A DNA stretch of 64,000 nucleotides. It comes from 13-2-20CM-66-19 sp963824395 (GTDB taxonomy: Bacteria > Pseudomonadota > Gammaproteobacteria > Steroidobacterales > Steroidobacteraceae). Position numbers and translations under genes: made by a program. The stretch spans positions 620,001-684,000 of the forward strand of contig CAWGPF010000001.1 in the NCBI GenBank assembly GCA_963824395.1. Direction: 5' to 3'. This document shows, one piece after another, positions 1 through 8,145 of this stretch (position 1 is its first letter; every line of letters starts with the position of its first letter). The notes under the pieces are model-generated. The model was not told the DNA's origin and did no database searches. It saw only the letters and a program-made list of their open reading frames with translations.

Positions 1-690
1 CTGCTCAATCGAGTCGATGCCCGGCAGTGTCCCCGGGAGCACCTCGACCTCGCGGGCGCGCACCGTGTAGGCGAGCTGCCAGATGTGCGAGATGTTCAGT
101 CCCATCTGCAACTGCGCGACCTCCTGCTGCGCGGTGTAGTTGGTCTCTGCCGACTGCTCGGTGTGGTTGCCGATGCCGAAGAAGCGCGGCGTTCCATCGC
201 GATCCGTAATGAGGCTGGCGGTGAAGGACCAGCGATCGCGCCGCGCGCGGCCGCGCTGGTATTCCAGGTCCAGCCCGCGCTCGACGCGCTGCTTGATACC
301 GGCCACGGCCGACCACTGCTCATCGTCCGAGGGGTACGCATAGATGCGCGCGTGCACGCCCCAGCCGAAGTAGGTGTTGTGCACCAGATCAGGCGCGATG
401 ATGCGATCGATCTCGTGCTCATCATCGGCGTGCAGCCACACCGGCAGCACCCCGAGCGTCGTGCCCCCGTTCGGGTCCGTGCCGATGCTCGGTACCGGGA
501 TGAAGGGCGCCGTCGCCGGGTTCAGCCAGCGCGCCAGCCCATGCGGGGACGGCGCGGGCGAGGGTGCCGGCGGCAGCGGGGAATCCGCGGGCAGCGGCGA
601 GGGCTGCTGCGGCAGGTCCGCAGGGGGCAGCTGTGCGAACGCAACGCTCCAGGGCAGGAGCGCCAGCAGCATGGCGGCTAAGGCGCGCAC
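1..690 (-). CDS. BamA/TamA-like outer-membrane barrel protein (3' part beyond window)
   Basis: The reading frame stays open to the window edge, so the C-terminal part is missing. The first ~230 residues are visible. A GTG start at 690 gives an Arg-containing n-region, a hydrophobic core and a cleavage-like AFA/Q site, typical of a Sec signal peptide; an internal ATG at 672 would lose the Arg. A Pro-rich linker (about residues 20-45) is followed by FIPVPSIGTDPNGGTTLG and then alternating polar/hydrophobic strands (HARIYAY, FFGIGNHT, YTVRAREVEV). The P-x-x-G-x-[DN]-P-x-x-G pattern is seen in the surface-antigen/D15 barrel family. It is the last visible gene of a five-gene minus-strand operon, 93 bp after the NTP transferase. 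It may be an outer-membrane partner of a lipid pathway; function is inferred only. Confidence 0.7.
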   Translation of the reverse strand, partial: MRALAAMLLALLPWSVAFAQLPPADLPQQPSPLPADSPLPPAPSPAPSPHGLARWLNPATAPFIPVPSIGTDPNGGTTLGVLPVWLHADDEHEIDRIIAPDLVHNTYFGWGVHARIYAYPSDDEQWSAVAGIKQRVERGLDLEYQRGRARRDRWSFTASLITDRDGTPRFFGIGNHTEQSAETNYTAQQEVAQLQMGLNISHIWQLAYTVRAREVEVLPGTLPGIDSIEQ

Positions 691-783
691 GGCACCTGCC
701 GCGCGCGCGGGGGCGCGACGCTCAGCGCGCGGATTTCGGCCTCCGGCACCGGGACGTGGCCGCTCGGGTCGTTCATGGCGCCC

Positions 784-1527
784 TCACAGCTGCGGCAGGA
801 TCTCGCGCGCGGCACGCTCGACGTCGGCCGGGAAGTCGATCTCGATCCACGGCCGGCCGGTTACATCGGCCACGCCGAACCTGAAGCCCGGCTCGCGCAG
901 CAGGTCACGCACCGCCTCCTCGTGCGGCAGGGCCCCGCGCCCGCTGCCGGCGTAGTCTGCGACGATGGCCGCCAGACGCCGCGCGGCGCGCTCATCGAAG
1001 CGGAAGAAGCCTACCGACTCCCCGATCGTGTCGTACTCGAGCCCCGCGGCCAGCTGCTTGCGCAGCTCGATGGGAACGCCGGCGCGCACGCACACCTTCA
1101 CCGGCTCGTCCCCGGCCTCAAAGTCGCGGTCGATCAGCAGCCGGTTGGCGGCGCCCGCCGGCGCCACGAGGGCTGCCATGATGGCCGCGTGATACAGCAC
1201 GTCGGCATCCATCACCAGCACCTCGCCCCCAGCGGTGAGTGCGGACGCGGCGGTATGCAGGGTGAGCACGCTGCCAAGCTCGAACTGCGGATTGAGGACG
1301 ATCTGCGGCTGCGGCAGGCCCCGCAGGCCCGCAAGGTAGGCCTCGACCTCCTCATGCAGGAACCCGAGGGCGAGCACGATCTCGGTGACGCCGGCGTCCT
1401 GGAGCAGCTGCAGGTGACGCTGCAGCAGCGTGCGGCCCCCGAACTCCAGCAGGCACTTGGGCTGCTCCCGGGCGGCAGGCTGTCTGAGGCGTAAGCCGCG
1501 TCCGGCGGCGAGAATGATGGCTCGCAC
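784..1527 (-). CDS. NTP transferase, CTP:phosphocholine cytidylyltransferase-like
   Basis: A single-domain nucleotidyltransferase of about 247 residues. Visible motifs are the N-terminal AIILAAGRG loop that binds the nucleotide, the P-K pair in EQPKCLLEFG, a metal-binding MDAD, and the C-terminal IEIDFPADVERA typical of LicC-like cytidylyltransferases. I chose the GTG at 1527, which places the Rossmann loop at residue 3; an ATG at 1578 would add 17 atypical residues. The gene lies between an HpnL-like membrane protein and an outer-membrane barrel, in the same operon as a CDP-alcohol phosphotransferase. An activated CDP-alcohol made here is therefore a plausible substrate for that enzyme. The actual alcohol or sugar phosphate cannot be read from the sequence. 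Confidence 0.8.
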   Translation of the reverse strand: MRAIILAAGRGLRLRQPAAREQPKCLLEFGGRTLLQRHLQLLQDAGVTEIVLALGFLHEEVEAYLAGLRGLPQPQIVLNPQFELGSVLTLHTAASALTAGGEVLVMDADVLYHAAIMAALVAPAGAANRLLIDRDFEAGDEPVKVCVRAGVPIELRKQLAAGLEYDTIGESVGFFRFDERAARRLAAIVADYAGSGRGALPHEEAVRDLLREPGFRFGVADVTGRPWIEIDFPADVERAAREILPQL

Positions 1528-1618
1528 GTGTGTCCTGGTCAGGAAAGGAGGTCCGCATAGTACAAAATTGCGGCGCACGCCGCGTCTCTGCTGCGGGCAG
1601 TGCGCCAGGCGTGGCTTC

Positions 1619-2617
1619 CTAGGGCATCAGGGAAGCGGCGGGCGGGCGGTGCCTGAAGGCGCGCTCGGAGAAGTACAGATACACAAGCCCCGGAATGCCG
1701 AGCAGCAGTTCGCGGGCCCGCTTGGCAAGGGACAGCGCCAGCGCGACATCCGGGCGCAGGCCCGCGAGCGGCGCGAGCAGCAGGTAGCCGCCCTCCTGTA
1801 CGCCGAGCGCCCCGGGGATCGCGAAGGCCGCGCCGCGGATCGCCTGCCCCAGGCTCTCGAGCATGAGTGCATCGCCCCAGCTGACCGCTGAACCGAGCAG
1901 CCGCAGGATCAGCCACACCTCGCCGGTCCCCACCACCCACCCGAGCAGACTCAGCGCGAAGCTCTGCCACACGGCAGCGCGGCGTGCATAGGTGTCGGCG
2001 AGCGCCGCGTCGATGTCCTGCGCGTGCTTCACCAGCGCCGACCAGTCGCGCGCGCCGGCGAAGCGCTGCCCGAACCGCATCACCAAGGCGAACAGGCCGC
2101 GGCGCTGCAGGGCGTAGAAGGCCACCATCGGCACGATGAGGCAGGCGCAGGCGATGAGCACGGCTGACCAGGACGCACTGGCGGAGATCCCCGCAAGGCG
2201 TGTTGCCATGAGCGCCACCCCCATGAGGGCAAACACCACCTGGGCGAAACTCTGCAGCGTGGTGCTCACCGTGATGGCCGCCACCGCCGCCGGCGCCGCC
2301 TCACCGCGCTGCGTCAGCTGCCGGATCATCAGGAGCGGGCCGCCGATCTGACCGGCCGGCATCAGGCTGTTGGCGGACTCACCGATCCAGCGCACCCGGA
2401 TCGCATCGAGCAGCGCCCCGGGGCGCGCGCCGCGCTGCAGGACGCGGATCGCCGCGGCATCCACGATAAGGGGCAGGAGATGAAACGCGGTGACGCCCAC
2501 GAGGCCGAAGCCTGCGAGCGCCAGGATGCCGAAGATCGCGCTCAGGTCGTGCGATGCCAGCACCAGCACGAACAGCAGAGCTCCGGCCGCGAGGAGCCAG
2601 GGCGCCGAGCGCGTCAT
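1619..2617 (-). CDS. HpnL-like polytopic membrane protein (LPG-synthase TM family)
   Basis: A 332-residue integral membrane protein with about eight hydrophobic segments and no soluble domain. The segment ESANSLMPAGQIGGPLLM matches the conserved loop of the UPF0104/lysylphosphatidylglycerol-synthase TM-region family, whose hopanoid-linked member is called HpnL. Members of this family are thought to move lipid-linked intermediates. The gene begins 5 bp after the 2OG oxygenase ends, which indicates co-transcription. Context with a cytidylyltransferase, a CDP-alcohol phosphotransferase and, 4 kb away, the hopanoid genes supports a lipid flippase-like role. Whether its substrate is a hopanoid or the operon's own lipid is unknown. 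Confidence 0.75.
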   Translation of the reverse strand: MTRSAPWLLAAGALLFVLVLASHDLSAIFGILALAGFGLVGVTAFHLLPLIVDAAAIRVLQRGARPGALLDAIRVRWIGESANSLMPAGQIGGPLLMIRQLTQRGEAAPAAVAAITVSTTLQSFAQVVFALMGVALMATRLAGISASASWSAVLIACACLIVPMVAFYALQRRGLFALVMRFGQRFAGARDWSALVKHAQDIDAALADTYARRAAVWQSFALSLLGWVVGTGEVWLILRLLGSAVSWGDALMLESLGQAIRGAAFAIPGALGVQEGGYLLLAPLAGLRPDVALALSLAKRARELLLGIPGLVYLYFSERAFRHRPPAASLMP

Positions 2618-2622
2618 GCTTT

Positions 2623-3369
2623 TCAGTCCGCGCCGCGCGGCTGGCTCTGCCGCCGCGCACGCCGGCTGCCGAACACCTGGCGGAAGCCGAAATAGGCGAT
2701 CGAGTCCTTCATGTTCGAAACGAAGCGACCCCAGCGGGGCATGCGCGCATCGGTCAGGTACTCAAGCGTCAGCGACACGCGCCGCTCGCCGGCGGCGAGC
2801 GGCGAGATGCGGTGACGCAGAAGGTCCCCGTCGAAGAACACCAGCCCCCCCGGTGCGATCTGTACCGAGCCGGGCTGCGGCGCGCGCTCCCGGGACCGGG
2901 TATGCAGCTCATAGTCCAGGCGGCAGCTGGACTCATCGATCACCCCGAGCAGCACCGTGTAGCGCCGCCCTGCGTAATAGGAAGTGTCGTAGTGCCAGCC
3001 GATGTGATCCCCGGGCTGCGTATAGAAGTAGAGCGCATAGGCGTGCGGATCATCGGGCGGGCAGACCTCGAGCGCCTCCCCGGCCACCGCGCTCAGCCAG
3101 GCGAGCAGCGCCGGGGAGCGATAGAGCGCGGCGATTGCCGGGGCGAGCTCATCGATGGCATGGCGGCTCACGCTGCCGCCCTGCTTGTGGCCGGGGAGGT
3201 AATTGCGGTTGACGGCCGGGGTCACGGCAGCGACCGCGGCGATCAGCTGCGCGGTGAGCGGCTCGGGCAGGAACTGCGGCAGGTAGAGGAAGGCCCCCTG
3301 CGCACGGAACTCACGCCGCAGCCCGGGCAGCTCCAGACCCTGCAGGCGCGCCCCGAGCGCCGCGCTCAT
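2623..3369 (-). CDS. 2-oxoglutarate/Fe(II)-dependent dioxygenase
   Basis: A predicted non-haem iron hydroxylase of 248 residues. The facial triad is visible as H126-x-D128 in GWHYDTSYY and H186 in LLRHRISPL, with R197 about ten residues later placed to bind 2-oxoglutarate. The start at 3369 overlaps the stop of the upstream phosphotransferase by ATGA, which argues for it over an in-frame ATG at 3414. There is no signal peptide, so it should be cytoplasmic. By operon position it may hydroxylate the alcohol head group or lipid made by its neighbours. The C-terminal tail is Arg-rich. The substrate is not identifiable from sequence. Confidence 0.8.
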   Translation of the reverse strand: MSAALGARLQGLELPGLRREFRAQGAFLYLPQFLPEPLTAQLIAAVAAVTPAVNRNYLPGHKQGGSVSRHAIDELAPAIAALYRSPALLAWLSAVAGEALEVCPPDDPHAYALYFYTQPGDHIGWHYDTSYYAGRRYTVLLGVIDESSCRLDYELHTRSRERAPQPGSVQIAPGGLVFFDGDLLRHRISPLAAGERRVSLTLEYLTDARMPRWGRFVSNMKDSIAYFGFRQVFGSRRARRQSQPRGAD

Positions 3370-4025
3370 CGCGGCCGTGAACGCACGAGGCGCCGGTAAG
3401 CAAACGCCACCCACAGCGCAAAGAGCGGCGCGCCGATGGCGGCGGCGATGAGGAACGGCGCGGCGCCGTTGCAGAGGGTGACGAGGGGCATGAGGTAGAG
3501 GACATCCTCGGTCTCGAACCCGCCGAGGGAGGCCTGCTGGCTGCCGGCCTTCCCGGCCATCCCCTCGATGCGCATGCGCAGGTAGAAGATGAGCGCCACC
3601 GCGAGCCCGGCGAGCAATCCGAGCGCGAGCGGTGGCAGCTGCAGCACCACCGGCGTACGCGTGGCCACCCCGGCTCCGATACCGGTAAACAGCAGAATGG
3701 TCACCAGGGCATCGCTGCCAAGGTCGTACCAGTGCCCGAGACGGCTCGTCTTGCCGCTGGCGCGCGCCAGCTCCCCATCCGTGTGGTCAAGGAAATTGGA
3801 GACCACGAGCAGCAGCGCCCCGAGGTTCATCCACGCGTAACCGCCGTGCATGAACGCCGCGGCCGCGGCCACACCCACGCCCAGGCGCACGGTGGTCAGG
3901 TGATTGGGTGTGACCGGTCCGTGGCGCAGCGGCCACACCAGGTGCCGCGCCAGACGGGCGTCCCAGGGGAGCTCGGCGTCGGGCACCGCGGAAACCGAAG
4001 ACGAATCAGACATGACAGGGTTCAA
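3366..4025 (-). CDS. CDP-alcohol phosphatidyltransferase family protein
   Basis: An integral membrane enzyme of 219 residues that transfers a phospho-alcohol from a CDP-alcohol onto an acceptor with release of CMP. The full signature D-x2-D-G-x2-A-R-x8-G-x3-D-x3-D is present at residues 80-105 (D80, D83, G84, A87, R88, G97, D101, D105). Hydrophobic segments flank it. It is the first gene of the minus-strand operon and diverges from the MMPL transporter across 55 bp that must hold both promoters. Its stop overlaps the oxygenase start. With the downstream cytidylyltransferase it could form a two-step head-group pathway analogous to inositol-phosphate lipid synthesis; this is inference. Confidence 0.85.
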   Translation of the reverse strand: MNPVMSDSSSVSAVPDAELPWDARLARHLVWPLRHGPVTPNHLTTVRLGVGVAAAAAFMHGGYAWMNLGALLLVVSNFLDHTDGELARASGKTSRLGHWYDLGSDALVTILLFTGIGAGVATRTPVVLQLPPLALGLLAGLAVALIFYLRMRIEGMAGKAGSQQASLGGFETEDVLYLMPLVTLCNGAAPFLIAAAIGAPLFALWVAFAYRRLVRSRPR

Positions 4026-4080
4026 GGGCCGGCGCCAGCGTTTGTAAGCATTTTACCTGTGTCCTTGCCACGTCATCAAA

Positions 4081-6444
4081 ATGAAATACCCTGTGGCCAC
4101 CCGACGGCGCACGCCGACGCAAGGAGTACGCCTTCTGGCAGAGCAGCGCATAGCTCACACGGAGCACCCGGGCCCGGCGGCAGCCGCGGTCGGGCCGCGC
4201 GATCCGTTCATGCGGCTCGGCGGCGCGGTGGTGCGCCACCCCTGGTGGGTGCTCGCCGCCTGGCTCGTGGCCATCGCGCTCGGGGCCTGGGGCGCGCACC
4301 GCCTCGGGCAGGTGACCCTCGGGGTAGAAGGCGGCGTGCCGGGCAGCCCCTCGCGCCGGGCCAACGACGCACTGCGCACCGAGTTCAGCAACCCCTTCAT
4401 CGACCCGGTCGTGGTGGCGGTCAGCGCCCCGGGTCTGAAGGTGGACCAGGCGCCCTACTTCACCTGGCTGCAGCAGGCCACGCGCACCCTGGGCGCGCTG
4501 CCGGGCGTGCGCAAGGTGGCCTCCTACACCGACGAGCGCGAGCCGCGGCTGCGCTCGGCCGACGGACACGTGACGATGCTCCTCGTCGGCCTGCGCGCCA
4601 CCGACATCACTGGCCGCCAGCGCGGGGTGCTCGCGGTGCGCGCCGCGCTCGCGCCGCTCACCGCCGCGCTCGCAGGCGCGGACCGCCAGGCGCGGGTCGC
4701 CGTCACCGGCGGCGCCGCAGCGGACCTCGACATCAACACCTGGAGCGCCGAGGGCGGCGATCGCGCCGAGAAGCGCGCGCTGCCCCTGACGCTCGCGATC
4801 CTCGTCATCGCCTTCGGCACACTGATCGCCGCGAGCCTGCCGTTCCTGACGGGACTGTCGACCACCACGGTGTCACTCGGGCTCGCCTTCGTGCTGGCCC
4901 GCCTCATGCCGGTCTCCAACCTGCTCGGCAACGTCGTCACCATGATCGGGCTGGCGATCGGCATCGACTACTCGCTCCTGATGGTGACGCACTACCGCGA
5001 GCACCCGCCGGGTGCAGGACTCGCCGCGCGGGTGGCCGGCACCGTGGCGCTCGCCGGCCGCACCATCTCCTGGTCGGGGCTCACCGTCGTCATCGGCCTG
5101 CTGGGGCTGCTCTTCAGCCCGCTGCTTGAGACCCGCAGCGTCGGCATCGGCGGGGCGCTCGTGGTGTGCGTGTCGGTGCTCGCAGCACTCACGCTGCTGC
5201 CGGCGGCGCTGTTCCTGCTCGGCCCGCGCATCGACTGGCTGCCCGTGCTCAGGCGCCGCCCGGGGCGCCCGGGACTGCTCGCCTTCTGGCGCGGCCTCGG
5301 CGGGTGGATCGTGCACCATCCGTGGCTGACGCTGCTCGTCGCCGGGGGCTGTGTGCTCGCGCTCGCAGCGCCCGCCCTGCGCGCCAACACCGGCTTCTCC
5401 AACGAGCGCTGGTTCCTGCCGCAGGGCATGGAGTCGCGCCAGGGGTCGGACATGCTGACGGCAGTGCGCAGCGAAAACGCCTCGCTGGACATCTACGTCA
5501 TGGTGCGCGCCACCGACGGCAAGCTGGTGCTGGATCCCGCCCACGTGCCGGCGCTGTTCGCCTACACGCAGCGCCTGGAGGCGGATCCGCGCATCGCAAA
5601 CGTCGCCTCCGCCTTCAGCCTCGAGAAGGGCGTGACGCTCGATGAGTACCAGACGCTCTACGAGGATCCGCAGGCCGCGCTCAGCGACTATCCGCAGATC
5701 GGCGAGCTCTACGTGAGCCTCGACCGCCGCGCTGTGCTCTTCGAGATCACGCCGGCCGACCGCCTGGACGTCGCGCAGATCGGCGCGCTCACACGCCAGC
5801 TCGCCCGCAACGGCCCGGCCGGTCCCTTCAGCGTGATGGTCGGTGGCACGCCGGCGGAACACAATGACTTCAGCGACTACATGCACCGCAGCCTGCCGCG
5901 CATCTTCGGCTTCGTGGTACTGGCCACGCTTTTGCTCCTGTTCATCGCGTTCCGCTCCTTCCTGCTGCCCCTGAAGGCGGTGCTGATGAACCTCCTGGCG
6001 GTCAGCGCCGGCATCGGCGCGGTGGTGGCCGTGTTCCAGCTCGGGTGGGCAAACGGCCTCATCGGGCTTGAGCATCCGGTGACCGCCATCCCGCTCGAGA
6101 TCCCGCTCCTGATCTTCTGCCTGAGCTTCGGGCTGTCGATGGACTACGAGCTGTTCCTGCTGTTTCGCATCCAGCAGGAGTACCGGCGTGACCTCGACAA
6201 CAACCGCGCCACCGTCGAGGGCCTGGCCGCGGTGGCCCCGGTCATCACCGGTGCCGGCCTCATCATGGTGGTGGTCTTCGGCGCGTTCGTCGGCGCGCAG
6301 CTGCCGGTGCTGAAAATGACGGGGCTGGGGTTGTGTGTGGCGGTGCTGGTGGACGCGACGCTGATCCGCGCCCTCATCGTGCCGGCCGTGATGGCCATCG
6401 CCGGGCGCTGGAACTGGTACCCCGGGCGCGCTAACGCTCGCTGA
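4081..6444 (+). CDS. MMPL-family RND transporter
   Basis: A 787-residue membrane protein with the duplicated RND layout: one TM helix near residue 55, a periplasmic loop, a TM bundle near 235-380, then the same arrangement repeated. MMPL hallmarks are the IGLAIGIDYSLLMVTHYRE stretch in the first half and LSFGLSMDYELFLLFRIQQE in the second, each with the Asp-Tyr of the proton relay. MMPL proteins export lipids or hydrophobic molecules. The start is uncertain: an AGGAG at 4122-4126 lies inside the reading frame, so translation could begin later. The 3' end overlaps hpnA by 14 bp, convergently. It diverges from the CDP-alcohol operon, so it may export that operon's product. It lacks the size and pattern of HpnN. 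Confidence 0.85.
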   Translation: MKYPVATRRRTPTQGVRLLAEQRIAHTEHPGPAAAAVGPRDPFMRLGGAVVRHPWWVLAAWLVAIALGAWGAHRLGQVTLGVEGGVPGSPSRRANDALRTEFSNPFIDPVVVAVSAPGLKVDQAPYFTWLQQATRTLGALPGVRKVASYTDEREPRLRSADGHVTMLLVGLRATDITGRQRGVLAVRAALAPLTAALAGADRQARVAVTGGAAADLDINTWSAEGGDRAEKRALPLTLAILVIAFGTLIAASLPFLTGLSTTTVSLGLAFVLARLMPVSNLLGNVVTMIGLAIGIDYSLLMVTHYREHPPGAGLAARVAGTVALAGRTISWSGLTVVIGLLGLLFSPLLETRSVGIGGALVVCVSVLAALTLLPAALFLLGPRIDWLPVLRRRPGRPGLLAFWRGLGGWIVHHPWLTLLVAGGCVLALAAPALRANTGFSNERWFLPQGMESRQGSDMLTAVRSENASLDIYVMVRATDGKLVLDPAHVPALFAYTQRLEADPRIANVASAFSLEKGVTLDEYQTLYEDPQAALSDYPQIGELYVSLDRRAVLFEITPADRLDVAQIGALTRQLARNGPAGPFSVMVGGTPAEHNDFSDYMHRSLPRIFGFVVLATLLLLFIAFRSFLLPLKAVLMNLLAVSAGIGAVVAVFQLGWANGLIGLEHPVTAIPLEIPLLIFCLSFGLSMDYELFLLFRIQQEYRRDLDNNRATVEGLAAVAPVITGAGLIMVVVFGAFVGAQLPVLKMTGLGLCVAVLVDATLIRALIVPAVMAIAGRWNWYPGRANAR

Positions 6445-7423
6445 GCAGCCCCTGCTCGCGCAGCCACGCGAGTGCGTCCGCAAAGGCGGCACTCGCGGGT
6501 CGCCAGCGGTAGCCGAGCTCGCGCACCGCCTTGTCGCTGGAGAAGAACATGCGCTTGCGGGCGAGGCGCACGCCCTCGACCGTGATGCGCGTGGTGCCGC
6601 CGGTGAGGCGTGCCATCGCTTCGGCGATCATCGCCACCGGCAGCAGCGCTCGCGCCGGCAGGCGCACGCGCGGCGGACGGCGCCCCACCTGGCGGGCGAT
6701 GTCTGCGAGGATCTCGCGCAGCGTCAGGTCCTCACCGCCGAGAATGTAAGACTCACCGATGCGGCCGCGCTCGAGGGCGAGCAGGTGCCCGGCGGCGACG
6801 TCATCGACGTGCACGATATTAAGACCGGTGTCCACGTAGGCGGGCATGCGCCCGCAGGCGGCATCGCGCACCATGAGTCCGGTGGGCGTCGGCTTCACGT
6901 CCCCCGGTCCCACCGGGGTGGAGGGATTGACGATGACGACCGGCACGCCGCTGCGGGCGGCGGCACGCGCCAGCTCCTCGGCGAGGAACTTGGAGCGCTT
7001 GTAGTGCCCGACCATGTCGGCGAGCGTCACCGGGGTGGTCTCGTTCCCGGGCGTGCCATCGGCGGGGATGCCGATGGTGGCAACGCTGCTGGTGTAGACG
7101 ATGCGCCCAACGCCCGCCGCACGCGCCGCGTTCAGTACGTTGCGCGTGCCCTCGACGTTCGCCTGGTAGAGCTCCTGGGGGCGCGGGGCGCCGAGCCGGT
7201 AGTCCGCGGCGACGTGAAAGACGGCCTGGCAGTCACGCGCTGCGCGCTCGAGCGAGGCGGCATCGGTGAGGTCGCCCTCGACACACTGAACGGGGAGTCC
7301 GGCGAGGTTGCGCCGGTCGGAGCTCGGGCGTACCAGCGCGCGCACCTCGCGCCCGCTCGCCAGCAACGCGCGGGTGACCGCGGCGCCGACGAAGCCGGTC
7401 GCCCCCGTCACCAGCGCCCTCAT
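6431..7423 (-). CDS. hpnA: Hopanoid-associated sugar epimerase HpnA
   Basis: An extended short-chain dehydrogenase/epimerase of 330 residues. The NAD(P)-binding loop TGATGFVG is at residues 6-13, GDLTD follows the second beta strand, and YTSSVATIG with a later Y-K pair (HYKRSKF) forms the active site. The sequence has the dihydroflavonol-reductase-like character of HpnA, the nucleoside-diphosphate-sugar epimerase-like protein of hopanoid clusters; its exact reaction is not established. Its ATG overlaps the hpnG stop by ATGA, making it the last gene of the hopanoid operon. Confidence 0.85.
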   Translation of the reverse strand: MRALVTGATGFVGAAVTRALLASGREVRALVRPSSDRRNLAGLPVQCVEGDLTDAASLERAARDCQAVFHVAADYRLGAPRPQELYQANVEGTRNVLNAARAAGVGRIVYTSSVATIGIPADGTPGNETTPVTLADMVGHYKRSKFLAEELARAAARSGVPVVIVNPSTPVGPGDVKPTPTGLMVRDAACGRMPAYVDTGLNIVHVDDVAAGHLLALERGRIGESYILGGEDLTLREILADIARQVGRRPPRVRLPARALLPVAMIAEAMARLTGGTTRITVEGVRLARKRMFFSSDKAVRELGYRWRPASAAFADALAWLREQGLLSER

Positions 7424-8145
7424 GCGGCGGCCAGCGGGGCGGGCGCGCGCCGTACGGCACCGCTCGCAGCGACGCGGGCGAGCGTTGCGTTGGCGGCCGC
7501 ATAGGCGCGCGCCAGGCGCAGCAGCGCAGGGAATTCCCCCGGGTGGCGCAGCAGATGCAGGCCCACCCGCCAGCCGGCCACCTGGCCGTCGGCGGCGGTG
7601 GCGGTGGCGAGCGCAGCCGGCAGCTCGCAGTGCGCATCATCGATGACCACGCGCACCGCCACGAAAGGCAGCCCGTGGCGCTGCGCCAGCGCGGCCACTG
7701 CGGAGCTTTCCATGTCGACCGCGCGCGCGCCGGTGGCCCGCCACAAGGCCGCCTTGGCGGCGCCGCTGGTGAGCGGCGCGGGCACTGAGCTCAGGCGCCC
7801 CTCCCCCACCGCACCGCTGAGTGCGCGGCACAGCTGCGCATGCCAGTGCGGGTCGCAGGGGTACGCGGTGCCATCTGGAGCGCTCACTGCGCCGGGGAGG
7901 AACAGGCATCCGGCGGGCAGCGTCGGATCCACTCCACCGGCCATGCCGAAGCTCATGAGTGCGCCGGCCCGCGCGCCGATCAGCGCCGCGGCGCCGGCGG
8001 CGGCAGCGTTAAGCCCCATGCCCGTAACCGCGATGAGTGTGCCGCTGGGGAGGGAACTGAGCCCGGCGTGACTGGCGACTGACCGGCCCAGATGGCGCGC
8101 TTCGCTGCGCAGGGCGCAGACCACGCCGAGGACCGGGTCCGTCAA
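7420..8145 (-). CDS. hpnG: Hopanoid nucleoside phosphorylase HpnG
   Basis: A nucleoside phosphorylase/MTA-SAH nucleosidase-fold protein of about 241 residues. HpnG removes adenine from adenosylhopane to give the ribosyl intermediate used for side-chain elaboration. Visible family features are the N-terminal GVVCALRSEA, the glycine-rich SFGMAGGVD and the VDMESSAVAALA segment, in which the Glu contacts the ribose. The frame stays open far upstream into the cyclase gene, but the best start is TTG at 8145, which overlaps the cyclase stop as TTGA and gives a normal family length. It sits between the cyclase and hpnA. Confidence 0.85.
   Translation of the reverse strand: MTDPVLGVVCALRSEARHLGRSVASHAGLSSLPSGTLIAVTGMGLNAAAAGAAALIGARAGALMSFGMAGGVDPTLPAGCLFLPGAVSAPDGTAYPCDPHWHAQLCRALSGAVGEGRLSSVPAPLTSGAAKAALWRATGARAVDMESSAVAALAQRHGLPFVAVRVVIDDAHCELPAALATATAADGQVAGWRVGLHLLRHPGEFPALLRLARAYAAANATLARVAASGAVRRAPAPLAAA

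Noticed and set aside
4081..6444. MMPL protein as hopanoid transporter HpnN
   Set aside because: Next to hopanoid genes, but the GIDYSLLM and SMDYELFL motifs and length fit MmpL-type proteins, and it diverges from the CDP-alcohol operon.
4873..6492. A 539-codon minus-strand frame
   Set aside because: Antisense shadow of the MMPL transporter, rich in Gln, Glu and His with no domain.
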